A DNA stretch of 64,000 nt from Populus alba (taxonomy: Eukaryota > Streptophyta > Magnoliopsida > Malpighiales > Salicaceae). Shown piece after piece: positions 35,045 through 46,579 of the stretch. Under the pieces are notes generated by a model, which saw only the letters and a list, made by a program, of their open reading frames with translations, ran no database searches and was not told the DNA's origin. The stretch spans positions 2,976,001-3,040,000 of the forward strand of contig NC_133298.1 of assembly GCF_005239225.2 (NCBI RefSeq). Direction: 5' to 3'. Both the position numbers and the translations under genes were made by a program. Numbering within the stretch: position 1 is the stretch's first letter; every line of letters starts with the position of its first letter.

Positions 35045-36520
35045 TAAGTGCTGGTTGCGCATGCAGCAGCTCACTGTCCATGGAAAGAACATACTCATTA
35101 ACTGAGAAGAGGTGGAGAGTTACTCACTCATGTCTCCCTTCTCATGCTACATCTTGGCTTGACCGAACAATACGAATTTAATGGATTAGACGACTATTTT
35201 GTTAAATTGACAGGGGTAAGTATACCAAAAATCATTCTCAAGTATGTAGATAGATATTGCATTTTTTTTAGGCGTTAGAATAAAATAAAAAATCAGATTA
35301 TTTCAATTTATATATGTTAATTTGTTTAATTCATTATTTTGGAAATTCATAACTAATAGTAATTATATGTTTCCGGCAACATTTGTTAGGCGCAAGAATA
35401 AAATAACAAATCAGATTATTTCCATTTCAATGTCTTCGTTTCGTTTTCTTTATTTTATTAATAAAGTGATTTTAATTGGATGTCATTTAATTTAAAACGG
35501 TTGGATGATGGTTAATATTAGATATTTGTTCTTATTGATGCCTTTAATGTCTAAGAAAAATTTAAAATAAATGATTAATATTAGATATTTTCTTTTATTA
35601 ACTAATAACTACTCCAATTTCTGACAATAAATTGATTGATGTTTCACTGCAATCTTCAACGAAAACAAAAAGGAGGAGCTCGAAGAATATCTCATGGCTA
35701 AAGGTAAATATTGAAAGGTATTGCAGGCATATCAGGGTCAAGTTCGAGAAGGTATGTTCCATTTCCATCTCAATACTTTAAAACCTTCCAATTTACCCAA
35801 TAGTTTTTTAAAATTGTTTCCATTTTTTTTCCTTTTTTAAATAATTATCAAAACTTTCAATTTTCCTTACATTTCTCTTTTATTTCCTCGCATGTACCCG
35901 CTTTCATATACCCATAGATGTTATTATTTGCATAAAAACATTTCCAAAAATAAATTCAAGAACCATTTTTAAACAGTAAGCTTCTTAACGATTAGGGTAA
36001 CATTGATAATTTTAAAAAACTAGAGGAATAATATTAAAAAAATTTAAGCTATATGAGTATAAGCATAACATTAATTAATCTATAGATAAAAAAATAAAAT
36101 TTTTGTATATCATACATACATGTTATTCAATATATTGATTTTAAACCAAGTTATGTGAATAATAAAAATTCACTATTAGAGGCACCGTGCTTGGGGATGG
36201 CAATAAAGATTTATTTAACTCTCCCTTTCAGGATTCCTTCTAAATTCCATACTTGCATTAACATCAATCGAAGCTAATTTTTAGTTTTCCATACTTATCT
36301 TTATTGGATAAAGATTCAATAAAAAAGTCTATTGTCCATAAAAAAATCAAAACACTTTATACTTATCTCACAAAATTATTCTTAAATAATATATATAATA
36401 ATTAAATATACAGGTAAATTCGAAAATGGAGATCCAATATATAGGTCAGATATATAATACTCTACCTATCTTTATATTCAAATTTTTTTATTGTATTACC
36501 TACCATGAAAAACAAAGTAA
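35045..36520 (+). pseudogene. Truncated DUF594 tail copy
   Basis: 35055-35215 repeats the DUF594 end of exon 1 (28430-28583) and its donor GTAAGTATACCAAAAATC. 35280-35800 repeats the following intron and exon 2, and 36230-36500 repeats 29340-29640. The exon-2 copy (35674 onward) has an early TGA, and the DUF594 part has an in-frame stop after the CATACTCAT stretch. There is no upstream DUF4220 region, so this is a partial tandem duplicate. Confidence 0.8.
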
Positions 36521-37959
36521 ATATACAACTAGCTATTCCTTTCAAGTTAAATAAAGTGTTTTTAAATATTATTTGCCAGCAGAGATGGCTTGCGTAGACC
36601 CTAGATAGAGGAGGTAAAACCGTAAAACACATACCAGAAATGAGAGACGAGCCGGCAGGCTGGGGTGGCTACCTTTTGGTTTGGTGCAGGTTTCGAAGAA
36701 AATCTGGTAATTATATTTTTTTAAGAGCTGGTTGAACAGTTTGGTCTGGCTCATTAAGTTTTAGTATTTTAAAACCAAAACCAAACAATATTAGATTTTT
36801 TTTTAATTGAATAATTCGGTTTTTTTAGCTTTATTTTTAATTAAAATTTTTAATTTTCTCAATTTAATAAAATTTTTAGTTTTTATTCTCACCCTTATCA
36901 CTGGTGGCCATGCTAAGTAATCATTAGTATTGGATGAATTTTTATATAAAAAAATCATTTTACTAAGTGCCTAAAGTGTTTTTAGATTTTTTTTTTTATT
37001 TTAAATTAATATTTTTAAAATATTTTTAGATTTTTTTGCTGTGCTAGGTCAAAAATAAATTTTTAAAAAAATAAAATTTTTATTTTAATATCTTTTTAAA
37101 TAAAATATACTTTAAAATTAACTATTATTATAATCCAAAACATGCTCTAAATTGTTTACCAGCCACTTTCACTTACAGTATTTTTGGGAAAGGTATCAAC
37201 AAATAAAAATGACCGTAGAATGTGTCATATTAAGGGGAAAAAAGAAAGAAAAGAAAAGAAAAGGCTATGCATTAAATTAGTACCTTCCTTTCTTTCTTCT
37301 TCTTCTTTTTTTTTTTTTAAATATAAAACGACAAACATATTAAATTAAGCAAAAGAAGATGGCTAATTATGATTAAATATTTTTTTAAAAGTATTTTTTA
37401 TTTAAAAATATATTAAAATAATTTTAAGATTTTTTTATGTTTGATATTAACATATCAAAATAATTAAAAAAACATTAAAAAATCATCAATTTAATATTTT
37501 TTTAAACCAAATACACTCAAATGCAATTCAAATACAAAAACAAACATTAACTAAGACAATGGCTAGAGAACAAACAAAACAAAGAGTAGTAAAAAAGGAA
37601 AATTAGATGGATTCATGTCGTTTTGGATTGTTTTTTTACATTATTTCTATTATTTTATATTTTAGATTAGTTTTTTAGTCTATTTAAAGGCATTGTAAAC
37701 CTTAGAAAAGTTTATAGTGCTCAAGCTATAACTAGTGGTATTTTATTAGTCACTCTATGAGTTTTACTTTGAAAAAAAAAGAGACGTATACAAAAAGAAG
37801 CGAGAAAATAAAATTCATGTCCCACCAAAAATAATAAGAACACCATAAAATTTTATCTAATGCACTCTAGGATTTCTCTCTCTTATTTTATCTATTTCTA
37901 TTTTTATAATAGGTTTCAAAGAGTAACTCATAGAATATCACTAGTTATAGATTAAAGAC
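36521..37959. other. Intergenic DNA with MITE copies
   Basis: Two AT-rich MITE-like stretches (about 36955-37145, apparently reversed, and 37373-37545) of the family at 16.2 and 45.5 kb. No gene found. Confidence 0.5.
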
Positions 37960-38888
37960 TGTCGCACGTTCCCCATGCGGCGTCTGATGGTGATTTTTCG
38001 TTTATTTTGCTGATTTGGTTCTTTGGAGTCGTCACCTAGTATTTTGATCATTATGAATCCTAACTAGTCTTTCAGAGATTCTAAGGCAAGAGACTGGTTG
38101 CGTAAATGGAAGGTATTAACACTACTAGTACGCTCTACCTAAGATAAGCTGCTTGGTGTTGATGTTTTTTAATCCCATCAATTTTTCCTAGGTTTGATTC
38201 AAACTAAATTTATTAAAATAGCAATCCAAGGAGATTCATGTGCTTTAAAAGCTCATTTTTCTCTTAGTATTTCAAGAGTTTGCGACTCGTAAATTACAAT
38301 GAAGAAGGACAAAAATTTAGAAATCTAAAGAAATTCAGGGCGCTTTAAAAGCTTATTTTTGCTTCAGTGTTCATACTCTCACAGCTCGTAAACCGTGGAG
38401 TAAAAAAAAAATTGAAATGTCATTGATTATAATCAAGACTTCTTTCAAAGATGTGTGATGACTTATTATTTCTAAAAAATTATTTTGGATGTTTACCACT
38501 TAGGGTTTCTTTATCCAAATATTAACAGTGAATAATAACAAGTTATTCCCAATAATATTTTGGATATTCATCCCTTTGGAATTTCTTTATCCAAACATTA
38601 ACGGTGAATAATAGATGAATTCCCCCCAAAATAAGATTTTTGTATTTTTTGGAATATTGGCCAATACCCTTTGGAGTTTTACAAACATGTTGTAAAATCC
38701 AGAAAAGTAAAAAAATAATTTTTGTTATGTTTAGGAAATCCATGCGAAAACACATTTTTAAAACTTGCAATATTTGTTTTTTTTTAATAAAAAATTTAAA
38801 ACATGTTAGGATATTGGTCGTATGCAGCACACAAGAAAACATTTTTTATATTTACTTTTTCAAAAAGACAAATATCACAGTTAATCGT
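37960..38888 (-). repeat. Ogre-related LTR fragment C
   Basis: Starts TGTCGCACG like the Ogre LTR edge and contains TTTGGAGTCGTCACCTAGTA (38023-38042), equivalent to 11296-11315, then GAGACTGG and ACCTAAG motifs shared with fragment B. It breaks off where fragment B begins. Confidence 0.65.
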
Positions 38889-40600
38889 TGTCACGGGGGT
38901 CACGACGTCGTCTAGCGACGGCGGAGGCTCCTCGTGCCTCTTGTGTGAGGTGTTGTGTTTGGAAGATTTTTGGATTTAATCATAAAATTATGATTAATGT
39001 TTAGGAGTCGCCACCTAGTATTATGGTCACTAGGAACATATGGTATGCGAGAGTCTCAGTAAGAGACTAGTTGTGCAAGGGAAAGACGCATCACCCCTAG
39101 TGCACCTACCTAAGGTAAGCTGCATTGTTGTTTGATTGCTTTTTATTGGTCTTTCTAAGGCTCAAGGTAGATCTCTCTTTATGAGAGAGTCTCTATCTTA
39201 TCGGGTTAAATCCTAACCGTTCTAGAGTTTGAATTTTAGCATCATATTTATTTACATCTTGTATCTTTAATACCTGAGGGTGTACTTTATCGTGTAATTT
39301 TACACCCCACAAATATTAAAGTCTACATATGTCCGCTAAAAAAAAGATTGGGAAAAGGTTTTTAATATTTTGGTCAAATCCTAATGGATGATCATAAACT
39401 GGTTATGATATCCATTTTTTTTCAAAACATGAAAAAGATGCAAAAAAAAAATTTAATGAAAATATGCTTGGAAATTTTTAGGATTTGACCATATGCATGA
39501 CAACAAAATATATATTTTTTTGTTTTTGAAAAGGGAAATTGATTTAAAAGTTTGTGAGATTTTTTTGAAGATGTTTTGAAAAAAAATTTTTGAAATATTT
39601 CGGAGGAAACGGGGTATTTTAATACCGGATTTGTATTTTACAGTGTAAATATACAACTCGATATTATGCAAAATAAATAGAAAAATATTTGAGAAAATCA
39701 CAAATTTTTTAAAATGATTTTTGAAATTTTTTGGATTTTTTTTTAAAAGATATAGTCCACTGCATGAAGCGAACAGTGGACGTGAATTATAATTCACGTT
39801 CCATTGTTTAAAACAGTGGAACTTTCATGGGAAAGACGAAGAACAAGGGGAAGGGTAGCAGACCACCTGGCGTGGCGGTGATGGTTGGCTGGTGGGGGAG
39901 GACGACCTGAAGCCGAAGGTGGAAACAGCGGTGGAGTTAGTTGCCTGAGTTGGCTGGAGCGGCTGCAACACGTGGTGGTTCTGTTTGCTCAAGGCGAAGC
40001 TGGAGGAAGAGACGTTGATGGCGTCGGTTTCTTGTGGCAGAGAAAGAAAGAAGAAGAAGCAGAGGAAGAAAATCTACAGCGGGGAGAAGGAGAACCTCGC
40101 AGTGGCTGCCTCTATCGTCGGTGAGGATTTGGGTTCTTGGAGAGGTTGAGAAGCCATCTATTGGTGGAGGAGAAAGGTTTATGTGGAGTCTTCAACGGCT
40201 GAAGACGCGGTGGAGAGAGAAAAAAAGAAGAAATGTGCAGAAATCGGAAGAAAAACAGGTTTTTAGCTCAATTTGGACCCGATTTTCTCCTCCATCAGGC
40301 TGTCAAATCTGCCTCTATTTATAGGCGATGGAAGAGGGCAATCTTCTCTACTTTTGGAAAAAAAAAATCAGCCTTTGATTCAGTTGGGAAGGATCTCAAC
40401 CACTGCCTCAAAGTAGGCATGGTGTACTGTCAAAACTGCAGAAACGACTGCCTGAGTTGGCATGTTTAGGCCGGCGCCGGCGCTGTTTCGCTGCAATTCA
40501 GAATGAACTGTTTACTTGAAACTGTATAGAAACTGCAAGGGATCATTGGCGTGTAATATTTGTCAAATTTGGTGGCTAGTATATACATTAAATGCAGCTG
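38889..40600 (-). repeat. Ogre-related LTR fragment B
   Basis: Begins TGTCACGGGG with CACGACGTCG and CGACGGCGGAGGCTCC, matching CACGACGTCGGGCGACGGCTCC at 11215 in the Ogre LTR. GGAGTCGCCACCTAGTA is at 39004. A GC-rich block (39840-40260) and a minus-strand CTATAAATAG (about 40316-40325) occur in the same order as in the Ogre LTR. No internal element sequence adjoins it, so it may be a solo LTR. The right end is unresolved. Confidence 0.65.
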
Positions 40601-41340
40601 CAAAGTAGGTAATCGAACCAGCTTTTTTCAGAAAAAATGAAGAAGATAATTAACAATTTTTTGACTAAATTTTATTTCAGTCCTCCATCTGTCAATTTCT
40701 TTCCAAGGAACACATAATTGACCTTAAACTTTTGATTTAATGCAATTAGAACCCTATAAAATTACTGTTTGATCATCAAATTTACGTGCCTTTTGCAATA
40801 TAATCCTTGGTCTCAGAATTTATCAATTTAACCCCTAATTGACCATTAAACTTTTAATTTCTTTCAATTTGACCCCTAATTTTAACCAATTAACTTGGTA
40901 AAAATTAAATTTGGTCTCTTAAAATTTCAATATTCTCAATTAAGCTCAAACTAGGCTCCCATACTTAATTTTTCACCAATTAAGCCCCAAATAAAATTAA
41001 TTTGATATATTTAAAGTATAATTAAGTCCTTACACTTAATTAAATCCTTCAATAGGACCCAAATTAATTTTTAAACATAATTAAAATTTAATTTGGCCCA
41101 TGATTAAATCAAATTGACCTATTAAAAATTTAATTATGTTCTTGAACTTAATGTTTATGCAAATTCATCCAATAATCATTTAATTTGTCCTTGAATTTAT
41201 ATTTTTCTCCATTTTTTAGTATAATAGAGTACAATTAGGCCTTGAATTTCCTTCAAAAATTACAACTTGATTTTTTTTTCTATTTTTATAGTCCTCCTTG
41301 ATCTGCTTTCTCCACATTGTCAACATTTTATGAATTGATT
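40601..41340. other. AT-rich, LTR-U3-like DNA
   Basis: Repeated variants of CAATTTGACCCCTAATT and AATTAAGTCCTTACACTTAATT fill this stretch. Such runs are typical of plant LTR U3 regions. It may belong to fragment B. No gene found. Confidence 0.4.
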
Positions 41341-42320
41341 TTTTTAGAAATTACCCAAAATTATATTATGACAATCATAATTAAAGTAAAAAACCCATAT
41401 ATTAGTCAAATTCTTAAAGCTTTAATAAATCAGTTATTAAATCTTAAAAGTATGTAAAACCATGGTCTTATATTTTCAAAGAAAATACAACATAATTTTA
41501 TTTATCCTTTCATATACTTGACTATATACCAATTAAAACATTCAATTCATTTTATTTTTTATATAATTCAATAACATATTTAAAAAAATATACAAACACA
41601 CACCTCCCTCACTTTTTACTATGTTTACTCACACCCATAATTACATGTTTACAAAATATATGAACTCAAAATAAACCAAACAAAACACTAACCAATTTAA
41701 AATTTACAAATAAACCCAAAACAGTCCTGGAATTGCAAGGAAGGCATTCTGGAGTTGCAGGAACAGTGGCGGCGCGTCTTCTCCACCCGCCGCCAACCCA
41801 CGCGCCGCCGCAAGAAATAATAGGGGACGGGGGATCTGGCTTGGCTTCCTCCCTTCTCTTTCTCGCCGCCGGTGACCTGCAAAATAGAAGAAACGCAGCA
41901 AGCACATATGTTCTCGGTCTTCTTTCTTTTTAGATTTGTTTCACTGCAGATCGTTTTTTTTTTTTTCACCTTCTTCTCCTCTGCTTCAGATGGCTGGCGA
42001 CAACGAGGTGGGACGGACGAGAGAAGGGCAAGCAGATCGGGGAGTGATTGCCCTCAGAAACCCGCTGGAACGGACAGACCGCCGACCCCTCTTTCTTCTT
42101 TGGTCAGCGATGAATGGGGACCCCTCTGCCCGTTTTCTTTCAGCCTTGACGAGCTGGCCCAAGATAGGGACTGAAGAGGAGCGGCTGAGGGTTTTGGCCG
42201 AGAGAGGGAGATTCTGATGAGGTCAAGACACGGGGCTGTGAGTGGGAAACGTGGGAAGGAGAGAGATGAGCCGGCTTTTGGGGAGAGTCCAATGAATCTG
42301 TTTTAGCTGAGAGGGGAGGT
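41341..42320 (-). repeat. Ogre-related LTR fragment D
   Basis: AT-rich flank then a GC-rich block (41750-42300) beginning CAGTGGCGGCGCGTC, similar in place and wording to CACTGGCGGCGCGTG at 12008. Small ORFs on both strands here are low-complexity artefacts. It lacks the GGAGTCGCCA edge, so it is truncated. Confidence 0.5.
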
Positions 42321-42768
42321 CAGCGGCGGTTTTTTTTGGTTCAAACTGATTACCTGTTGTTTCTTTGAATGTGGGTTTAATGACCCTAAAGCGTTAAGTT
42401 ATTAATGGATGCTATGATATTAGTTTTTTTTATATAAAAAAATTAAATCATGTTGAATTTACTTAATATGACCAGATTGAGTTAATATTTTTTAAAAAAA
42501 TATTAGATTTGAATAGAAGTTCTTTTCCGATATCATGGAAATGTTACTATACTAATTGAATCTTATTTTCCTTATTATTTTATTATCTAAAAAAAATAGA
42601 AGTTCATTTCTAAAAAAAAAAAATTTGAAGAAATTCTATTTGCTCAAAAAAATTAGTTATTTTTTTATCTAAAAAATCGAAGCTGTACGTATAAAAACAA
42701 AAAGCAGAAACACATTGTATCGATTATTTGTTTTTTTTTTTAGGACTTGAAGCAAACAGAAACACACT

Positions 42769-42779
42769 GTCCCACATCG
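42769..42779 (+). promoter_or_regulatory. Orphan USE (snRNA/U3 promoter element)
   Basis: GTCCCACATCG, the plant upstream sequence element of snRNA and U3 genes. No U3 body or proper TATA box follows at the usual distance. Confidence 0.6.
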
Positions 42780-42940
42780 AGCAATAACTGTGAAGAATCT
42801 TTTAGAAAGAATGTTGGAATCCAAAGATATTCACGCTCAAACATTGCTCTTTCTTTTCTTTATTCATCAGGACTGAAGCGAAACGGTGAGCTAAGCTTTT
42901 TTCTCGGACAAAAATGCCCTTGAACAAAGATGAAAATATT

Positions 42941-43114
42941 GTCCCACATCGAAGCAAGAGAGTTAACAAGGTAGCTGGATATCTGACGAAGGCAATATAT
43001 ATATGTATTTTTATATATATATATATGACAGATGAATCGTGACCGTGTGATCATATCTTGTTAGATTGTGACCGTGTGATCATGGATGGTCCTGCGGTTG
43101 TCTGACAGGCCACC
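42941..43114 (+). pseudogene. Internally deleted U3 snoRNA copy
   Basis: A USE (42941-42951) precedes a (TA)n tract and U3-like 3' sequence: GTGACCGTGTGATCAT occurs twice (43039-43054 and 43068-43083), then GGTCCTGCGGTTGTCTGACAGG ending in box D GTCTGA (43100-43105). The 5' domain with boxes A and A' is absent, and no T-run follows. Non-functional remnant of a tandem U3 gene. Confidence 0.75.
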
Positions 43115-43263
43115 CATTATTAGAGCTACAACGGCGACTCCCACAATCCCAAGTTCTCCTTTCTGTTTTTTTTCCCCTGAAGTTTTAGTACACAGCAAGA
43201 TAGCTTCTGTAGCGATTGGCTTCCTGTGATACCATGAACACTCCCAAGCAAAAGTAGTTGTTC

Positions 43264-43811
43264 ATGGCGGTCATTTTCACTTCTCTTCGATACTTGTCGG
43301 TCTATTCCTTTGAATACCAAATCGACGGCAACGAAAACTGGGTTGTCCCTCCTGCCATTGATACCAGAATCTACGTTGACTGGGCCTTAGAGAACCGATT
43401 CCAAGTTGGTGATACAGCTCGTGATCAGTTCAAACACAAGGAAATACGAGATCTGCCTTTAGCTTCAATTTCCTGGGTGTTCATCATCTTTTTTTGCGAA
43501 GGTTTCAAGCACAGGAAGGATTCCGTGATGAAGGTCAGGGTAGAGGATTGCAAGAAGTGCAACTCCCGTCACCCCAACTTCTTTTCCAACACTGTTTACC
43601 ATCTTAATTATCCAGCGTCTTCCTACTTCATAAGTGGGGTTTCTGGACACTGCGAGAAGGAACAAAGGATGATCATCATTAAGGTTATCTCAACTGATCA
43701 AGAGACTAATTCAAATCTGCAGCTTTTCCTTCTGCAGGAGTGCTAGTCTTTCGGTGCCTGGAAAGTGCTCTTATCTCAGCTTGTTTCATTCTAACAAAAT
43801 ACCACCGCTAA
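43264..43811 (+). pseudogene. Early-nodulin-like protein (phytocyanin family), damaged
   Basis: Exon 1 43264-43420 and exon 2 43502-43746. Splicing the 81-bp intron joins GDTA to RFKHRKDSVM, which restores the usual phytocyanin wording. The domain shows ENWVVPP, FQVGDT, CNSRHPNFFSNT and YFISGVSGHCEKEQRM, with two Cys for the conserved disulfide and no copper-binding His set, as in early-nodulin-like proteins. These are GPI-anchored cell-surface proteins. The N-terminus is a poor signal peptide. After VISTDQ the main frame ends at 43744-43746. In the next frame a hydrophobic tail (PSAGVLVF, LISACFILT) resembling a GPI signal continues to TAA 43809-43811, so a one-base frameshift is likely. The intron is a multiple of three and open, so unspliced RNA also reads through. 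Confidence 0.65.
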
Positions 43812-43939
43812 AGCACCGCAGCCGCTCAGGGTCTTCCTCGTACTTTCATACTACTCTCCCCTTGGATACTACCGGGGCTCGAAGCAAAAAGACGGACAGA
43901 GCGTTTTCCTCAAGGATAAAAAATCCGAGGACCAGATTT

Positions 43940-43981
43940 GTCCCACATCGAAAAAGAGTGAAGAACCAATAGAATTAATAA
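43940..43981 (+). promoter_or_regulatory. U3 snoRNA promoter: USE and TATA
   Basis: GTCCCACATCG at 43940-43950 and TTAATAAA at about 43975-43981. The gap of 24 bp is the spacing known for plant RNA polymerase III snRNA-type promoters (polymerase II types are about 10 bp longer). The TATA box begins 31 bp before the predicted RNA start. Plant U3 is known to be a polymerase III gene. Confidence 0.8.
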
Positions 43982-44005
43982 ATTGTTTGATAAGCTTAAG
44001 ACAAC

Positions 44006-44212
44006 ACAACCATACTTGAACAGGATCTGTTCTATAAGATCGTACCTCTGTATCCTTTATCACTTAGGAGACAGGAACCTAAGCCTGGTTGAGGAACCAT
44101 GACCGCGTGATCATAGCGTGAGTGGCCCTCATGATCATCATGGCTGTAGAGGATCGTTTCCTAGCTATAGACTTGGCTGGGAATGGTCATGCGGTTGTCT
44201 GACAGGCCGTCC
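44006..44212 (+). ncRNA. U3: U3 small nucleolar RNA
   Basis: The 207-bp body begins ACAACCATACTTGAACAGG, close to the plant U3 start ACGACCTTACTTGAACAGG as I recall it. It continues with the box A region ATCTGTTCTATAAGATCG, TACCTCTGT, a GAGACAGGAACCTAAGCCTGG stem, the GTGATCAT region, AGGATCGTTTC near box C, and GGTTGTCTGACAGGCC with box D GTCTGA (44197-44202). A T-run follows at 44213-44217. U3 pairs with pre-rRNA in the nucleolus and is needed for 18S processing. A few bases differ from my remembered consensus (A at position 3, AAG in the box A region), so function is likely but not certain. Confidence 0.85.
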
Positions 44213-44217
44213 TTTTT
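44213..44217 (+). terminator. Polymerase III T-run after U3
   Basis: Five consecutive T directly after the predicted U3 3' end (CCTTTTTATTTTT), as expected for polymerase III termination. Confidence 0.7.
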
Positions 44218-46500
44218 ATTTTTGGAACTACACGTAGTTAAAATTCAGGTTGCAAATACCAAAAAGCTAACCAAAACTTTTTGAATATTTATTGTATTCT
44301 CGTTATTAAAGCATGCATTAATATTTTATTTTTATTTTTATTTTTAAAATTAATTATTATTTTTTCAATTTTATTCTTATAAAATTTTATAGTTTTTTGT
44401 AATTTATTTTATATGAAAATATAAGTTATATGTTTAATTGATTAATTTAAGTTGGCTCATATTTTTTTTTCAATCACATCTTTTAATATTGAATTAATTA
44501 AGAATTATGTTTTTTATTTTTTTTCTATGATATTACCCCATTCTCATGATTCAAGTTGCGGGTTTGACAGATTAAACCAGGTTGACTTCAGTTTTTTTTT
44601 AAATAAATATTTTATCTTTTGATATTAAATTGATTCGAAATTCAACTTTATAATTTATTCTAATTTATTTTTATGAGATTAACATGGTCTTATAGCTCAA
44701 ATTGTATATTTAACAGAGTAATCAACTAGTCAATCCAGTAAACCATCATCTTAATATTATTTTAAAAAAAAATTCTTTAAGTTATTAAAATTTCAATATT
44801 TTAAAAATATATAATTCAATACATATATATTTTTGATATTAAATATATATATTTTTTTATCTTAGATCGAAACCTGCAGTGCAGTCCCCCTTTTTGACCC
44901 CTTCTAGAATGTGATATCTGCCCATGTAAACAAAACAAATCTCAAGAGAATGATCTTTTATGTCAAATTTTATACATTTTTCTTAATTTGATATTTACTT
45001 TTTTGTATCCCTTAAAGACCCTTTTAAATTCAAATCTTGGAGCTACAATTATGAAGAATTTATCATTATGTTTTTAATATACAAGGCCGATATGACAGAT
45101 GTATCCTTGAATTAACATTTAATTACTGTTTTGAAATAGAAGAAATGAATATAATTTATACAAGAGGATATGTTTTTTTTTTCTTTTTTCTTTTTTATGT
45201 TGAAATAACAAATCTCAATATAATTATTTTTATATTTTTATTTATATCTTTTTAACCAAAATATAACTATTTCCTTTTTATTCCAATACACTAATCAAGA
45301 TCGCCTAGAAAGAGATCTAGTTTCGGTTAACACACTAATTAATTTGAAGATACCCTTATCCCCTCGTATGATTGAAAAAAAAATCTTAGAACTTTTATTA
45401 AAATAAAAAAAGGTGGTTAAAATAGCCCCATTATAATTTTATTGAATGAGGGTAATATTTGTCCCACCACCCATTTATTTTTACATCTAAAAAAATATTA
45501 TGCTGTTTGTGAGTATAGTTGCGATTGTTTTTTTAAAGTGTTTTTTACTTAGAAATATATTAAAATAATATTTTTTTTATTTTTAAAAATTATTTTTGAA
45601 ATTAACGCATTAAAATGATAAAAAAATACTAAAAAAAATATTAATTTAAAATAAAAAAAATTAAAATTTTTTGAAACTTAAAAATAATCCATTCCCATTT
45701 GAATCTATCAATTTATTTCATTTCCATTACACAAATCATATAACTCCCATCACCTACCTTACTCAACTTATTATATGAGAATACACCGCATTAATAATCA
45801 ATCTAATTACAGTAAAATCAATCAACAACCATCATTGTTTTTTTCTCTTCCAAGCCAATAAAACAGCCCAAAACGATGGCGTTTTTACATTTCTCACACA
45901 CTTCCCTATCTCCTTGGATAGTCCATTGCAATGTAAGCCATGGGGACCCAACCCTTACAAAAGTCCACACGTATTGTAACCCTACCCCTAATTTCATTTC
46001 TACTTGCTTTCTTTCTGAAAATCTACAAATCAATCCCTATACTATATAAATTGTTTTCATTAAATCCCCTAAAAGTTATAAAAAAAAAAAAAAACAAGAG
46101 TTTGAAACGATCAAGCCGTACTCAACATTAACCTCTTCCATGTGCTCGCAAATATGCAGCCCCAACAATCCATGCTAGTGCCCTTTCTCGTGTAAATTAA
46201 AACCCAATTATTGTTGTAAAAAGCTACTAATGAGATTTTAGTAAGATTGTGTAAGATTTACTTTCTATTTTTTTTTGTTAAAAATTGTGTTCATGATTTT
46301 TATCAGAAAAAAAATACAGATAATTGGTTATTGAAATCTTTTTTTTCCCTATTTTCTAGGCTCATTAGCATATTAGTATGGAAAATTAGTTCAATATATT
46401 TAAATATTGAATTACTTTATGTTTCTCATAGATAATTTATAGTCAATTTTATGTTTCTCATGTGATATTAATCCATTCAAGACCTTAAATACCGATATAT
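44218..46500. other. Intergenic DNA between U3 and the TLC gene
   Basis: AT-rich with an AT-rich MITE copy at about 45501-45690 (starting TGTTTGTGAGTATAGTTGCG). 44460-44760 resembles 14940-15070, a dispersed AT-rich repeat. No gene was recognised. Confidence 0.5.
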
Positions 46501-46579
46501 AAAGTTATTTATAATTGATGGACTGATTTGCAGTTTCTAAGAATTCTATAACAAACTTTTATTCATTTCTTCGGTTAGA

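Noticed and set aside
39885..40469. Overlapping ORFs of 78-96 codons, Gly- and Arg-rich
   Set aside because: Same GC-rich LTR block as above; composition-driven, no start context or domain.
41666..42217. Several ORFs of 66-100 codons on both strands
   Set aside because: Overlapping on both strands in an LTR-like GC-rich block; none resembles a protein family.
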